Source: Saprospiraceae bacterium
Lineage (GTDB): Bacteria > Bacteroidota > Bacteroidia > Chitinophagales > Saprospiraceae
Assembly: GCA_020629035.1 (NCBI GenBank)
Contig: JAHDEC010000001.1
Coordinates: forward strand, 62,001 to 126,000
Direction of reading: 5' to 3'
Length of the DNA stretch: 64,000 bases
Shown one piece after another: positions 32,201 to 36,300 of the stretch. Numbering within the stretch: position 1 is the first letter of the stretch; each line of letters opens with the position of its first letter. Position numbers and translations under genes: made by a program. The notes below the pieces were generated by a model that saw nothing but the letters and a program-made list of their open reading frames with translations, ran no database searches and had not been told where the DNA came from.

Positions 32201-33151
32201 CGACACATCTTAGGTATTAAACCACTAGAAACATCGTACCAATTAATAGCCGCTGATGCTAATAATTCTGAACAAATTACATCCAGCGATTTACTAGATA
32301 TCCGTCGATTAATACTAGGACTTGCTGATAGATTTACTGATAATACAAGTTGGAGATTTGTTGATGCTGAACAAACATTCTTGGATCCAAATGATCCTTG
32401 GAGCTCAGGTATCGATGAGACATATGCTATTGCCTTATTAGATCAGTTTATGTGGATAGATTTTGTAGGTGTAAAAACAGGTGATGTTAATGGTTCGGTG
32501 ATGGCCTTTAATGGAGAAACTGAGGTAAGGTCCAATGAAGATATTTATATAAAATATGAAAAAGTAGTTGATCAGTTAAGCTTTAAAGTGACTGAAGATT
32601 TATCGATGGCCGGCTTGCAATATTCCATGTTTGTGGGTGATGTAGACTTAGTGGATTTAGAATGCTCACTGGCTGGCTTTAATGATAGTAACGTTTCTCT
32701 AGTCGATGGAATTTTAAGGGTAAGTTATGCACCTGAAGCCTTAGTAAGCCTCAAGGAAGGAGAACAGTTATTTAGTTTCAAGTTTAGTGAAAAACTCAAA
32801 GATGTTGATTTAGTAAATAAGCTAAATGCAGAACTTTACGAAGGAGACGATTTGGTCATTAGAAACATAAAATTAGAAGAAGCTAAACTCAGCACTGGTT
32901 TGAAAAATTATCCAAACCCATGGACGAATAATACAACCATAGAGTTTGAAAGTGATACAAACCAAGAAGTGGCATTAAGTTTTTATAATAACAGCGGTCA
33001 ACTTGAATTTAAAACTCAAGTTAGCTTAGTTGCAGGAATAAATAAAATTAAAATTAATAAGGAATTATTCAATGCTGGTGGAGTCAAGAACTATAGGCTA
33101 GTACTAGATAACGGTACAGTGTTATACGGAAAGACCTATTTGATAGAATAA
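11258..33151 (+). CDS. Giant T9SS-exported HYR-repeat surface protein (7297 aa)
   Basis: A single uninterrupted frame of 7297 codons. A signal peptide with a long n-region spans about residues 1-43 (core CCLVLLIFVF, ending TQAQ). Approximate order of parts: Cys-rich head (150-300); HYR-like modules (305-600); an unrecognised Cys-containing domain entered through a Lys/Asn/Gln-rich segment (600-845); one SprB-like repeat (847-920); more HYR-like modules; two SprB-like repeats (1695-1845); a long HYR-like stack (2122-5550) including a 705-residue super-repeat in three copies (2466-4580); a lamin-tail-like domain (about 5635-5768); a proprotein-convertase P-like domain (about 5801-5957); and a C-terminal segment shared with the next giant (6048-7297). 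That segment ends in a carboxypeptidase-regulatory-like domain, a dockerin-like pair and a type A sorting domain (from NYPNPW, about 7216). The role is probably a long disulfide-rich surface fibre or adhesin; the ligand is unknown. It likely has its own promoter and terminator. Confidence 0.93.
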   Translation: MGYLFSGRDSQGIVNYLLYLSKYATCCLVLLIFVFSTDQTQAQSSIDKRINETIDITSTQLVKEKDGLSYFELNQKAFNQDETDNLKIYYPNSNVELAFEKNSNEASASFIIAVPTMLYSDELVLSLRNYTLESEVSPSSPIKEINKSARTSCDSPSSTSLTLNWVGGHCTVCTPGNEYACNTNPDYFTDWNNGDRTFTDPLPAGAEVSSISITVFGVHGCGGGNDVQVELNGTNIGSSTMGGSCGCDTCFDTNITASWDDCGEPSFYTYGGLNTINLSSAGVMCIDRAEMTIEYCTDVDADISIVCPPTLNIECGDPNETTLITNWLNSVDVVGDDAGVSFTNTYSPAGFSDGCSDTGNQTVSFTATNSCGEDMCSALLRIRDLQAPVPNPAPANASYACDTDVPAAQNLSANDQCDGMMSVAPTESITANTCLNKYTLTRTWTFTDECGNTASTSQIITVDDNVNPTLPVIPADLTIACVDDEPAAVSLTAIDNCDGNITVAPIENTVIGDCATDYIKTRTWTFTDVCGNTSMASQTITVEDPAPSITCPADLILECADPNNDALIADWLSTVTGSDLCGDDITISHNYDPDGFSMVEEPTTNYLKGFFNIGLASTKWLADHLLSLSNIETEKLKNTPQKNETQQNNEKPTIKPTNSPSTSLMECGCTATQGDQEFDITAIQNAEDDVAFYQYGTPDGASSNTGLELNNHVTLFLYENTLTGEISLFVIIDAAGGGDGGNGTIDFYCLPSSATLDFSDDPGEISGIFPTVTANWRWANCCTDGALIGNVGCETTFDFYPNFPVGIDAIRWASGDLADPDYFTFDSSDEPVRIQCGDSQPSCCPNENEVDITNVECPGDNNGAIDLTVDPTSAPYTFEWSTGATTEDISGLTNDTYTVTIVDDNDCEQIIDIEVEVDSDTPMLVCPSNLTINLDEDDEATLSLADLNVSVDYDCDEDDYTVECENCASYDCDDQNTTKTINVTLSDILDNEDECSIQVFINNDAPNITCPDDLTLECADPENDDMISTWLASASATDPEGGTVNITNTYDEDDFAFRTIETEFEVFNTSGKQNAQLPAHHKYLKYINSGSKSSSLGGDGTGTQEVTFTATDGCGNMTSCTAMIIIDDTTRPVLSCPADIANIEGCEASAINSETSLDFSTAWVTVTEAQLVAEGCSVTEDCNLSLLRYRDIVSTEACAQEIRVRRLWWARDACLNTAITCSQYFDIEDTTNPMITCPTDIEGLTCNVDEAPVPAANITAYLALDGASGSDNCSANADLMLSSVDNPDPASDDFCTGTNTIITRSYTISDECGNMASCEQIITFTVPGGVPFISCPVTLEVEGCEDTDVASESLALSLVELEITEAVFAGLGGDAESACEIEEITYQDEVLVDMDCANDLSIIRTFTASDKCDYSVMCHQLIHINDETAPTVNGNCTNPNALPDVVLSLNEDDCMFNYNDYSINLATLGLSASDNCGAAVELLDETVRFSCADIGLAEFEIRVVDCSGNISDPKVCSVNVTKNEDLANWTNQSPICEAGNIDLKTWLDVGSTNCGEWTGDNVASNGIFDARDPGVYTVTYLVGDNSCNIFRTHTIEVFPAVNAVIDNVEACVDNNMQVDLTSMFRSTTTGGGIFSFVGVVPAGVSLNGDIVTFTEAGIVRVQYEVGNEDVGGLCYRTDEAWLRMYESPGINPIAAENESCENENDGSINISITGGNAPITYEWSNAATTQDISGLSPDYYTVTVTNRWGCSSTAQYQILEAYEMVVDIVQVTNASCSDGTDGSVEIDADGGLVPYDFDFSDGAANDVNNNAGNVIAENLSPGNYSVSVTDDNGCEEILNFTIGSDPNPVATLNDLAFPCDESPNGSISLSSLFGTNTTAGGSFSLVSFSGPGAFGSVTGNTLSYGGPGCYEIKYDVAAYEGATGDCAADDTAFIQIAESPQAMFSIQDQVCWSAGDDPLLHDYTPLVNSPTYISGAPTTTWTVVSGPATLDNPSTGQISITGTGTVILRLEESISAAACGSMPATVCTSVYEQAINVQDGTSLDASFTVDNTTPCIGDVVNFTPATPGGVFNALGLVDDGAGTGASFTVPSCGVFAISYTLNSSNGCTNTYTYNLQTDQEIPSITAPDDITVECGSAYLEWFTEVVADDNCEVVITNELVSDDATCGNTFRWIYEFTAIDECGNTASDFATYTVLDEIAPSFTSMAGTLTIECNPAIQMALIEDWIADNGGATATDICGELTWTHEYSIDPATLEGCGFSSMFEVDFTVTDECGNSNTTRGTVIIEDTTAPSITCPDNISIECGSDNQEVIITNWLANVAAVDNCETVILLANDYNEEFTAACGSTGTYTVSFTATDDCDNESECEATISIEDNIAPAFVIAPQDLYLECDGSGNLADIAIWLANNGDATAFDQCDNTISWSNAELSDETICGDATVLSYTFIITDDCLNASSQTAQVFIEDASGPSLTVPMDHVDECNDISLSLADWLAQAESEDVCGSAAITSQLWNTISACGGTSEEIYLFTATDDCGNETTGLASYSTIDTAEPTITCPAELIIECGNLNNDQIIANWLTTATAVDANNCSDVTIENTSPGSLPALDCDLASGLMITFTATDQCGNSDDCSVLIKMEDTSAPGFVNCPTDMTVNVDVDLCESNVIYSIPVAVDACDDNLEINLIDGPASGTSFELGTTNVSYEAIDDCDNATECSFSITVEDSGIPTVLCPTNQVVVCTDNGLCTWLSDDQTDPLFNENCDGLNLTYTVSGETIANSAGSGTNTVTADNLVFNLGTSTIEYTIEDASGNEANCSFNVIVEDCEDPNLSCSDLLNVPCGLEDVDAWTASISGTMTDNCSGEITLESKMLTDISSCGNTFERVYEFTAIDAAGNQSSCIARYETDDLVSPTIDTPASDQTVECTAGNENAALLAWLNNSAGAAASDACSGPISWTNNYTGGLTSVCGSTSFVDVVFTATDDCGNSNTTAARFTIEDTTDPTIVCPTDITLECAFANNESIIENWLTSAIATDNCSSDLEIMNDYGAVFEAACNNTGVHRVTFSISDDCFNGANCEALITIQDTSSPNIVKEASDLVLTCNDPNNIISIAFWLGNHGGALANDPCSGTDNIDETWTYEEIESNIICGNTTTTLYTFTIEDDCGNTSSTSASIILEDTTPPVLSLPADELQVCGAINKTVAAWIAEASAVDECGNVSITATLWNTINECGNTFTEVYLFTATDACGNESTGFANYGTEDTAAPTINCPAELSIECGSDNNDQIVAAWLNLATATDANDCNDVSITSTDPGSLPVLDCDLVSGLSVTFTATDDCGNASDCSSIIKMTDSTPPVFINCPLDMTLNVDVDLCERNVIYSIPAAIDACDDNLTISLVDGPASGSSFELGTTNVSYEATDDCDNTSECSFTITIEDSDIPAITCPSNQVLVCTDIGLCTWLSDDQTDPLFNENCDGLTLTYTISGETTANSAGSGTNTVAGDNVVFNLGISTVEYTIEDASGNSANCSFKINVEDCENPQLTCSDLLNVPCGLEDVAAWTADIEATMTDNCAAALSLETLMITDLSSCGNTFERVYQFTAVDAAGNRNSCTARYETDDTVSPSIDTPASNETIECTGDTENAALLAWLNNAGGAVASDVCSGPISWTNNYTDRLTTVCGSTAFVDVVFTATDACGNTNSTAARFTIEDTTDPGIVCPNDITLECAFTNNESTIQNWLTGASATDNCATDLEINHDYGAVYEAACNNTGIHRVTFSVTDDCANGNSCEALITIEDTSAPIIMEHAEDLVLECSDPNNNISIAFWLANHGGALAHDPCSETMNIDELWSFEEIESSIICGNTTSTAYTFTIEDECGNATTTSASIVLEDTTPPSLSLPADEVQVCGASTKSVSEWIAEAMAEDDCGNASISATLWNTISACGNNYTEVYLFTATDDCGNETTGFANYGTEDTDAPSISCPADLTIECGSPTNDQMIAAWLNSASAEDANDCNDVSISSTDPGTLPDLDCDLVDGLTVTFTATDDCGNSTDCSALIKMEDTTAPNFVNCPADMTVNVDVDLCESNVIYSTPVAIDRCDDNLAITLIDGPASGTSFELGTTTVTFEAIDDCDNTSECSFNITVEDSGVPSVSCPSNQVVVCTDLGECTWLSDDQTDPLFNENCDGLILTYEITGETLASSAASGTNTIEGDNIVFNLGTSSIQYTIEDGSGNSSSCNFRVIVEDCEDPQLICTDVLDVACGLEDITAWTASIAASMTDNCDGGVSLETLMLTDISSCGNTFERVYEFTAIDAAGNRSSCTARYETDDTVSPSIDTPAANETIECTGTTENAALLAWLNNVGGAAASDECSGPISWTNNYTGGLTAVCGSTSFVDVIFTATDDCGNTNSTSARFTIEDTTDPVIVCPNDITLECALTNNPAIIENWLRGATATDNCATDLAVNNDYGAVFEAACNSTGIHRVTFSVTDDCSNGTSCEALITIEDTSSPTIVAEAEDLVLECSDPNNAISIAFWLANHGGALANDPCSGTENIDMTWTYEEIESVVVCGTATTTAYRFTIEDDCGNTSTTTANISIVDTTPPSLTVPSDEIQICGQITKTVDEWLAEATGDDECGGVDITSTLWNTISACGENQIEVYLFSATDACGNETTGFAQYELIDNVNPLITKEAENFTVECDGSNNSIDILNWLNNNGFAEATDNCGDLSWSNNFGSIATDCGASGGVTVTFTATDECGNVSTTEALFNINDTTAPTWEVDPVDLVLECSSSSNLPAALNQWLNASGYGDAEDDCSLISYTHDYTEYTEDCSGATGGVMVTFTATDACGNSSERMAMLTIVDTSPPLLKTPALNTTVECDGAGNEAALQAWLDNHAGATMTDLCGDVIWETPILIETRTLCGATLEHTYSFTTKDACDNQSVATVATFIIEDTTSPSLEVEAEDMTVQCDGGDYEALMETWINTQGGAMVADDCSSYTWTHYLVGDNEDCPMTGTGIYRFVATDDCGNEVSTEAVFQVIDIIPPMITNEAQDLSIDCGSDNVLSLIDWLNNNASASATDECGLLSWTNNYGSQDMTCGEAGTIMVTFTVSDGCGNTSETSATLTINDNTAPTWNIEPQDLIIECNDTDDPMQLIAQWLERAGNGDAKDECSMVMYHHDFVALEDACGSASTTGTANVTFTATDACGNFVESIANVTVKDETPPMIDSPARNMEVACDGGGNIDQLQAWLAMQANAVSSDRCGEITWNNPILITTNEDCGGTLEHIFSFTSRDACGNVSAATEASFIIYDHDDPIIEVAASEMTVDCDNTGAYEIAMDEWINTQGGAIASDVCGGVSWTYDLVRANTDCDMTGAGTYRFTATDDCGNTSITEAEFIIRDITAPNIVGGADMNMEECQPSGSNGNYPDFDYWLDNHAGAEVMDECSAVSWTHDYNPDNWVYTCGNSRYIDVEFTATDGCGNASSVSYNFAIGDNTPPYFINCPRPPIVEANLDGYCDAFANFSYPFALDNCTGAIVTQVDNTGLTSGSLFPVGTTVLQFEASDDCGNVSACELSIVVNDFRSEPEIVECPADIHREADQSSCGAQIALSDQLVIEDNCPDNISVLWEVVDGQGNTVACALGNGVDQLTFPTGTHTVNIFVQDQARFLISEVLQSGLDQITLTNYGPATLDISNLQIDRFGLGAENFNVPVGTLVAVGASYVHTFTNDLMLSDPASYQISFLGRTLDEVATNGATSANWSGSLNGGDVYRKFACDHNTASDWNIYVNCVDVVGGLPLPLMEDNGGQTSLQAEEPSIVEKSFTITIDDNSLPTCASIAPMTSNTGANRLIDPNTCVSSVVNISSGFTLDYLQLSNVEIDHPSIEDLTAYLVSPNGTSIQLFSGVCPGESDLFVQLSDTTSTAISAADCATISDGLWYQPNEAFNTFSGESSNGNWSFVIQNSGPNPGYLTNWTLDLYEFTAYAPMDVVIEVAGPVGATLDVQHPFFNDNCCQGSVTMSTIAANGLPDNNDPVIAGSMQPYFFHNGSNVVSYELEDCDGNATFCDFNVTVLDTLAPPCMSDCQISCLGDIQISLTYDCEREILPSLVGIGIDEDCDDYYMIELFDAWSNPLPSNVVTAEHIGQIITYKVTEPVCGNSCWGEATVEYKLAPQIECPDDFVVQCQENYELDESIIAISSCLPVELVKINEVPSNIECEDEIRQIVYSYVAKDSQGKLSPSCSFVVAFERITVEEIMCPADFLDADDTALMCSHEIPSDENGHPVPYDEATGLGTGLPTILDDAGLPIDLNPETSIALCNLEIAYSDLVVPTPNCFYKLMRTWTIREWHCLGEIDTMCTQVIEIRSEGGFELNCPDNYQVSTNMIDCEAMLNLPAAIIDDECSSTINFIVDYGLGILNTNGGAVTLEAGTHIIEYFAFDNCDNEDECTVEITVVDQAAPLASCKSNLVIALNSTGVASVSATEIDNDSYDDCDIDRMAIRRLNDNCGEAEDLVFGSSVSICCADAGSDVSLVLGVWDVSDNFNECTALVEIQDKVEPTMICQDDVTIDCSDIVDLSDLSTTFGMPSSADNCGNIVMEESVEDLRNACGAGNLIRTIQLKDGSNIVQTCEQTITAENNSPFVYEDIIWPMDLTTSDVCDVAALDPDELAEDFASPQTENEACAQLSYSYTDEVFEFVDDEAACFKILRTWTAINACPATPGDISQWEHEQTLKMTNSIAPVIASCEEMIEFINDVDCDDMNITFGVTATDDCTPVGDLLWMYELDMGNDGSIDASGSSATITGDFAIGEHFVSWQVEDGCGNVDVCSQTIEIVSGKGPNAVCKSGLTVSLTAMDLDGDGNNEVEMAFVMAESLDGGSFHTCMYDLVFSFSEDVLDTLATFDCDDIGTNPTTLFVTDEQGIQSQCETMIIVQDTNDEEICPPTLMVDVQGRIATENDKIVEDVEVYLMSDEIMELTDEEGIYSFGDMPLGGSYIIKPTYDYHPLNGVSTLDIVIIQRHILGIKPLETSYQLIAADANNSEQITSSDLLDIRRLILGLADRFTDNTSWRFVDAEQTFLDPNDPWSSGIDETYAIALLDQFMWIDFVGVKTGDVNGSVMAFNGETEVRSNEDIYIKYEKVVDQLSFKVTEDLSMAGLQYSMFVGDVDLVDLECSLAGFNDSNVSLVDGILRVSYAPEALVSLKEGEQLFSFKFSEKLKDVDLVNKLNAELYEGDDLVIRNIKLEEAKLSTGLKNYPNPWTNNTTIEFESDTNQEVALSFYNNSGQLEFKTQVSLVAGINKIKINKELFNAGGVKNYRLVLDNGTVLYGKTYLIE
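13049..13790 (+). other. Unrecognised domain inserted in a HYR-like module of the 7297-aa protein
   Basis: A HYR-like module starting near 12898 (ITCPADLILEC) breaks off after NYDPDGFS. About 65 residues without cysteine, rich in Lys, Asn, Gln and Thr (TNYLKGFFNIG, then NETQQNNEKPTIKPT), follow. Then comes a domain of about 175 residues starting MECGCTATQGD and containing GTPDGASSNTG, IIDAAGGGDGGNG and WRWANCC. The ordinary second half of the module (TVSFTATxxCGN) is absent. I do not recognise the inserted domain; the glycine- and aspartate-rich loops would suit a sugar- or calcium-binding beta-sandwich, but that is a guess. Confidence 0.55.
17621..18652 (+). repeat. Diverged partial copy of the HYR super-repeat (modules 1-4)
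   Basis: Four HYR-like modules precede the first full 2115-bp unit and match, in order, modules 1-4 of the later units. Examples are the TCGNTFRWIYEFTAIDECGN stretch against SCGNTFERVYEFTAIDAAGN, then the WIADNGGATATD, WLANVAAVDNC and WLANNGDATAFDQC modules. The spacing to the next copy is not exact (about 2103 bp at the ITCP/IVCP site instead of 2115), so this copy has both indels and more substitutions. It looks like an older duplicate. Confidence 0.7.
18653..25240 (+). repeat. 2115-bp (705-residue) super-repeat, three full copies plus a partial fourth
   Basis: Units at 18653-20767, 20768-22882 and 22883-24997, with a partial fourth copy (one module) from 24998 to about 25240. Each unit has eight HYR-like modules of about 88 residues, including one canonical HYR module (NCPxDMTxNVDVDLC) and one module with CTWLSDDQTDPLFNENCDG. 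Anchor sites repeat at exactly 2115 bp: ATTATTTAAT at 19501, 21616 and 23731, and the TGT of CTWLSDD at 19469, 21584 and 23699. The register is therefore held across 6.3 kb. Phase was set at the Pro codon opening the module that also begins the partial fourth copy. Confidence 0.93.
28160..29130 (+). other. Lamin-tail-like and proprotein-convertase P-like domains within the 7297-aa protein
   Basis: Around 28160-28560 the frame reads FLISEVLQSGLDQITLTNYG, then LDISNLQIDRFG, typical of lamin-tail (LTD) beta-sandwich domains found in bacterial surface proteins. From about 28660 to 29130 a P-domain-like pattern follows: YLQLSNVEIDHPSIEDLTAYL, SPNGTSIQLFSG, then FNTFSGESSNGNWSFVIQ and GYLTNWTLDLYEF. 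Both lie between parts of what look like HYR-like modules (upstream VECPADIHREADQSSC, downstream SFTITIDDN). P-domains in bacterial exported proteins are often ligand-binding or stability modules; no protease domain accompanies it here. Confidence 0.7.
29399..33148 (+). repeat. Shared C-terminal segment, copy 1 (about 1250 residues)
   Basis: The last 1250 codons of the 7297-aa gene are paralogous to the last 1254 codons of the next giant (47502-51263). Matching landmarks in the same order are CQISC versus CEVAC, YMIELFDAWSNPLP versus YDIELFDPWSNPMP, GHPVPYDEATGLGTG versus GYPVPYDEASGLGTG, LNGVSTLDIVIIQRHILGI in both, and the sorting domains starting NYPNPW versus TFPNPW. The segment includes a carboxypeptidase-regulatory-like domain (VDVQGRIATEN to FGDMPLGGSY), dockerin-like loops, and the type A sorting domain. 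Confidence 0.88.
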
Positions 33152-33160
33152 TAATTTATA

Positions 33161-33200
33161 AAGCAAAACATATTATAAATATATTTAATATGTTTTGCTT
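33161..33200 (+). terminator. Hairpin terminator after the first giant gene
   Basis: A perfect 15-bp inverted repeat: AAGCAAAACATATTA at 33161-33175 and TAATATGTTTTGCTT at 33186-33200, with a 10-nt AT-only loop. It begins 9 bp after the stop codon. There is no long T tract directly after the stem on this strand, so it is a good hairpin but not a textbook U-tailed terminator. The final T of the right arm is also the first T of a TAnnTTTG match. Confidence 0.7.
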
Positions 33201-33207
33201 ATATTTG
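33200..33207 (+). promoter_or_regulatory. Candidate Bacteroidota promoter -7 box (TATATTTG) for the second giant gene
   Basis: TATATTTG matches the TAnnTTTG consensus exactly and lies about 125 bp before the start of the second giant gene, in the 181-bp gap. No clear TTTG-type -33 element was seen at the usual distance upstream, where the terminator hairpin sits. The implied leader is about 115-120 nt. Confidence 0.4.
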
Positions 33208-33326
33208 TATCAATCATTTTACAATAACGACTGAACTTACACAAATTGACACTATGTTAACTCATAGGTCAGGACCTGTATTACCTAGATAGTAGCACCT
33301 TATTTATTAGCTTTTAAATAAATGAT

Positions 33327-36300
33327 GTGTTTATGTTGTATTTGAATTTGACGAAAGTTGAAGGGCTCAAGCGTAGTGTAATTATGCTTGTTTTGGCATT
33401 GGTATCTGTGAGTAGTTTGTCAGCTCAAAATGATTTTAATCTGCAATTTTTATTGCCAGATGATGATTTTAGTCGATTATCTGTTTGTGGACAACCCCAA
33501 ATCCACACACTGAGATTGGAAAACATAAGTGGAGTAGTTCTAACAGATGTCCAATTAAAATTTGATTTCCCCAATGGAATCTTTTTTGTACCTGGTACAT
33601 TAAGTGGAGCTGGTACTGAAGTTTCTAGTACTCCAGCCATATTTTCTTTTGACGAATTCGAAGTGAATGAATCAGTCATCATTGAATACCAACTCGATGT
33701 TAATTGTAATGGTCTAGCGTTGGCGCTAGGAAGCTCATCCGTCAATTATCAAGTTGATCTCTGCTATGTAGGTGGAGAATCAGAACAAATTAATAACCCT
33801 ACACCTAACTTTGAAGTGGTCAATGCCACGCTTTCTATCCCAAACGTAGTGGGTAATAATTCAGCTAATAACATTTTTGATGCATCCTTTGAACTCATAG
33901 ATACAGTAAAAGCAACCATTGTAAATGGTTCTGCTGGATCACTAGAAAGCCTTACCTACTGTGTTGATAATACTCATCCAGCATTAAACTTAAAAGAAAT
34001 TAGAATTGCAGGTGCTATTGTACCCTTAAGCTTTTCTTCAGTAACAGGCGATTCACTATATTTTGAATTGGGACCGGCCGAAATTGCTCAAGCATCCACC
34101 TTTGCAGGAAATGAGGTGCAAGATCCAGATTTATTACAATTTAATGAAAGTCTAGTCATTTGTGAAGTATGGGAGGTTATTGATTGTCCTGACGCCGATA
34201 TGGTAATTCCTGATATCAGCAGAACTGCTTATTATGGCTGTGATGGCACAGAAGTTTGCCAATCAACACCTACTTCTTTTACCGGTGTTAGATTTGGAGT
34301 TTTAGCACCACAGCTTAGAGCGGCTGAATATTATCATCATACGCATTTCCAAGTGGATTACAAGGATAGACCTTACTACACCGATTGTTATAACGATAAA
34401 GAAGAAGACCTAACTTATTCTTTTATGTTTACAAATAACGGGAATGCTAACTTGAAGCTCCAAGCATTTAATATCAAAATGCATGCAAGTAATTATTATT
34501 ATACGCCCTTTGCCTTAGATGAAAACAGCGTGGTTACTTTCTTTCAAGATGGAAATACACAAACTCCAGCTACACCTCTAGCTGTTTCAAATGTGGTCGA
34601 GTTCCAAGATAGATTATCTCCTACACATGGTTATATTACTAATTGTCACGATGGTGATGGCTCAGCAGCCTGGGAACTAGAATTTACTAATCAGTCAATA
34701 ATTATTCCTCCAGGAGATACCCTAATGATAGAATTTGATATCTATCATGATGAAGAAAACTGCGGATCATGTTCAGATGCCTACAGTCAATTTAACTGGC
34801 CATATCCCCAAGTACAGCAAATAGTCTATAATGATGAATGTGAATTTTTTGATTTTAATGAATTAAATGCTTCTGTAGCTCCTAGATTAAGACAGTACAT
34901 AAGAAGTTTTACGGAAGGAAATAATAACTTTTTTCCAGGAACAACCAATTGTATAAACTGGTTTGTGACCGCTGGAGAGAACTACTTTTTAAATTACTAT
35001 TGCCCCAATAATGGTCAGCCACAGGTAGGTTCGTCTTATGATGACAATAGATATCATATTAACTCTGAGAATGCATGGCTGGAAGATTGGTATATATTAC
35101 CAGAAGGGATTGACTGGACGGGTGTTGATGGAGATTTAAATACTACCGAATTAACTTGGACTGATGCAACTGGTACAGAATATCCTGTTTATGATCTGGA
35201 ATATACTGATCACAATGCAGGTCCTGATACTTTGAAGGTTAGGTACCAAGGATCTGGAGCGGAATGTTTTGATTTAAGACAATCTAGCTTTAATCTAAAG
35301 ACAATTCCAGACTGCGGAGAAGGTCCTTCTTTTTGCTCAAAATCAGTTTCTATCGTAAAAGAAAGTTATTACGTGACTGAATGTGATGCTGACGGAATGC
35401 AATGTTTTGAGGAGATTGATATTCCACGACCTTTTAACGCAACGGTGCAAAGTTGCGAGTGTAATCCTTGTGAAGGAATGGTTTTTACGTACCTAGACTT
35501 ATCTAGACAAACATTTGGTGAACATGATCCAGATAATGATGGGATAGAAGAGGCAGGGATGCTAGATCAAACAAAGATTAATAAGATTAGATTTATTGCA
35601 GGTGATACCATTCGAGCAACCTATGGAGGTTGGGTAAACCTAATTACTAAACCTAATTTTGAATATGCTTATGCAACCATTGATGTTCCAGTTATCGGAA
35701 GTGGATCAACAGCCTTAGGAGATGAAGGAATAACACCTTTGGGTGCCATGGTGGAAATTTGGGATGCTAGCACAGGCGATATGTATACTTGTGATTTAGT
35801 GCAGCTTTTTCCTGATGGACAAAAGGTAGTTGCCAACTTAAGTGTTCAATCACTAAAGGACTTAAATTGTGCTGGAATGCCTGCGGACTTTACCTATGGA
35901 CAGGATGATTCTATTTCAGTAAAATTCGACTTTAGACTTAAAGATTATAGGTCATCACAAACCACAGTCAATTTTGGTTCCTCTTATTATATGACCGATA
36001 TGGAATACGACATTGGTACTCATTACCAATGTAATACTTTAAGCCAATCGATGACCTATATTGAATATAGAGCTTATAATGAATGGGTATATAGAGAAAT
36101 AGGTGGCTGTAATGACGGAATGGATAATAATTATAATGGTACTTCCTATGGAAGTATTGCCAGCGTGTATGATTCTCACCGAAACTTATTTAGATTGGGG
36201 TCAACTGGATTTGATTATTTCCCGTTTGAAGTCAGAGAAATTGCTAGGATTACTCAACAAACCTATGTAAATAACTCTGACCTTAACTGGGGTGATGAAT

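Noticed and set aside
32150-32330. Dockerin-like pair as evidence for a cellulosome
   Set aside because: No cohesin or carbohydrate-active domain is visible; such dockerin-like pairs are also found before T9SS sorting domains, and the first loop is degenerate.
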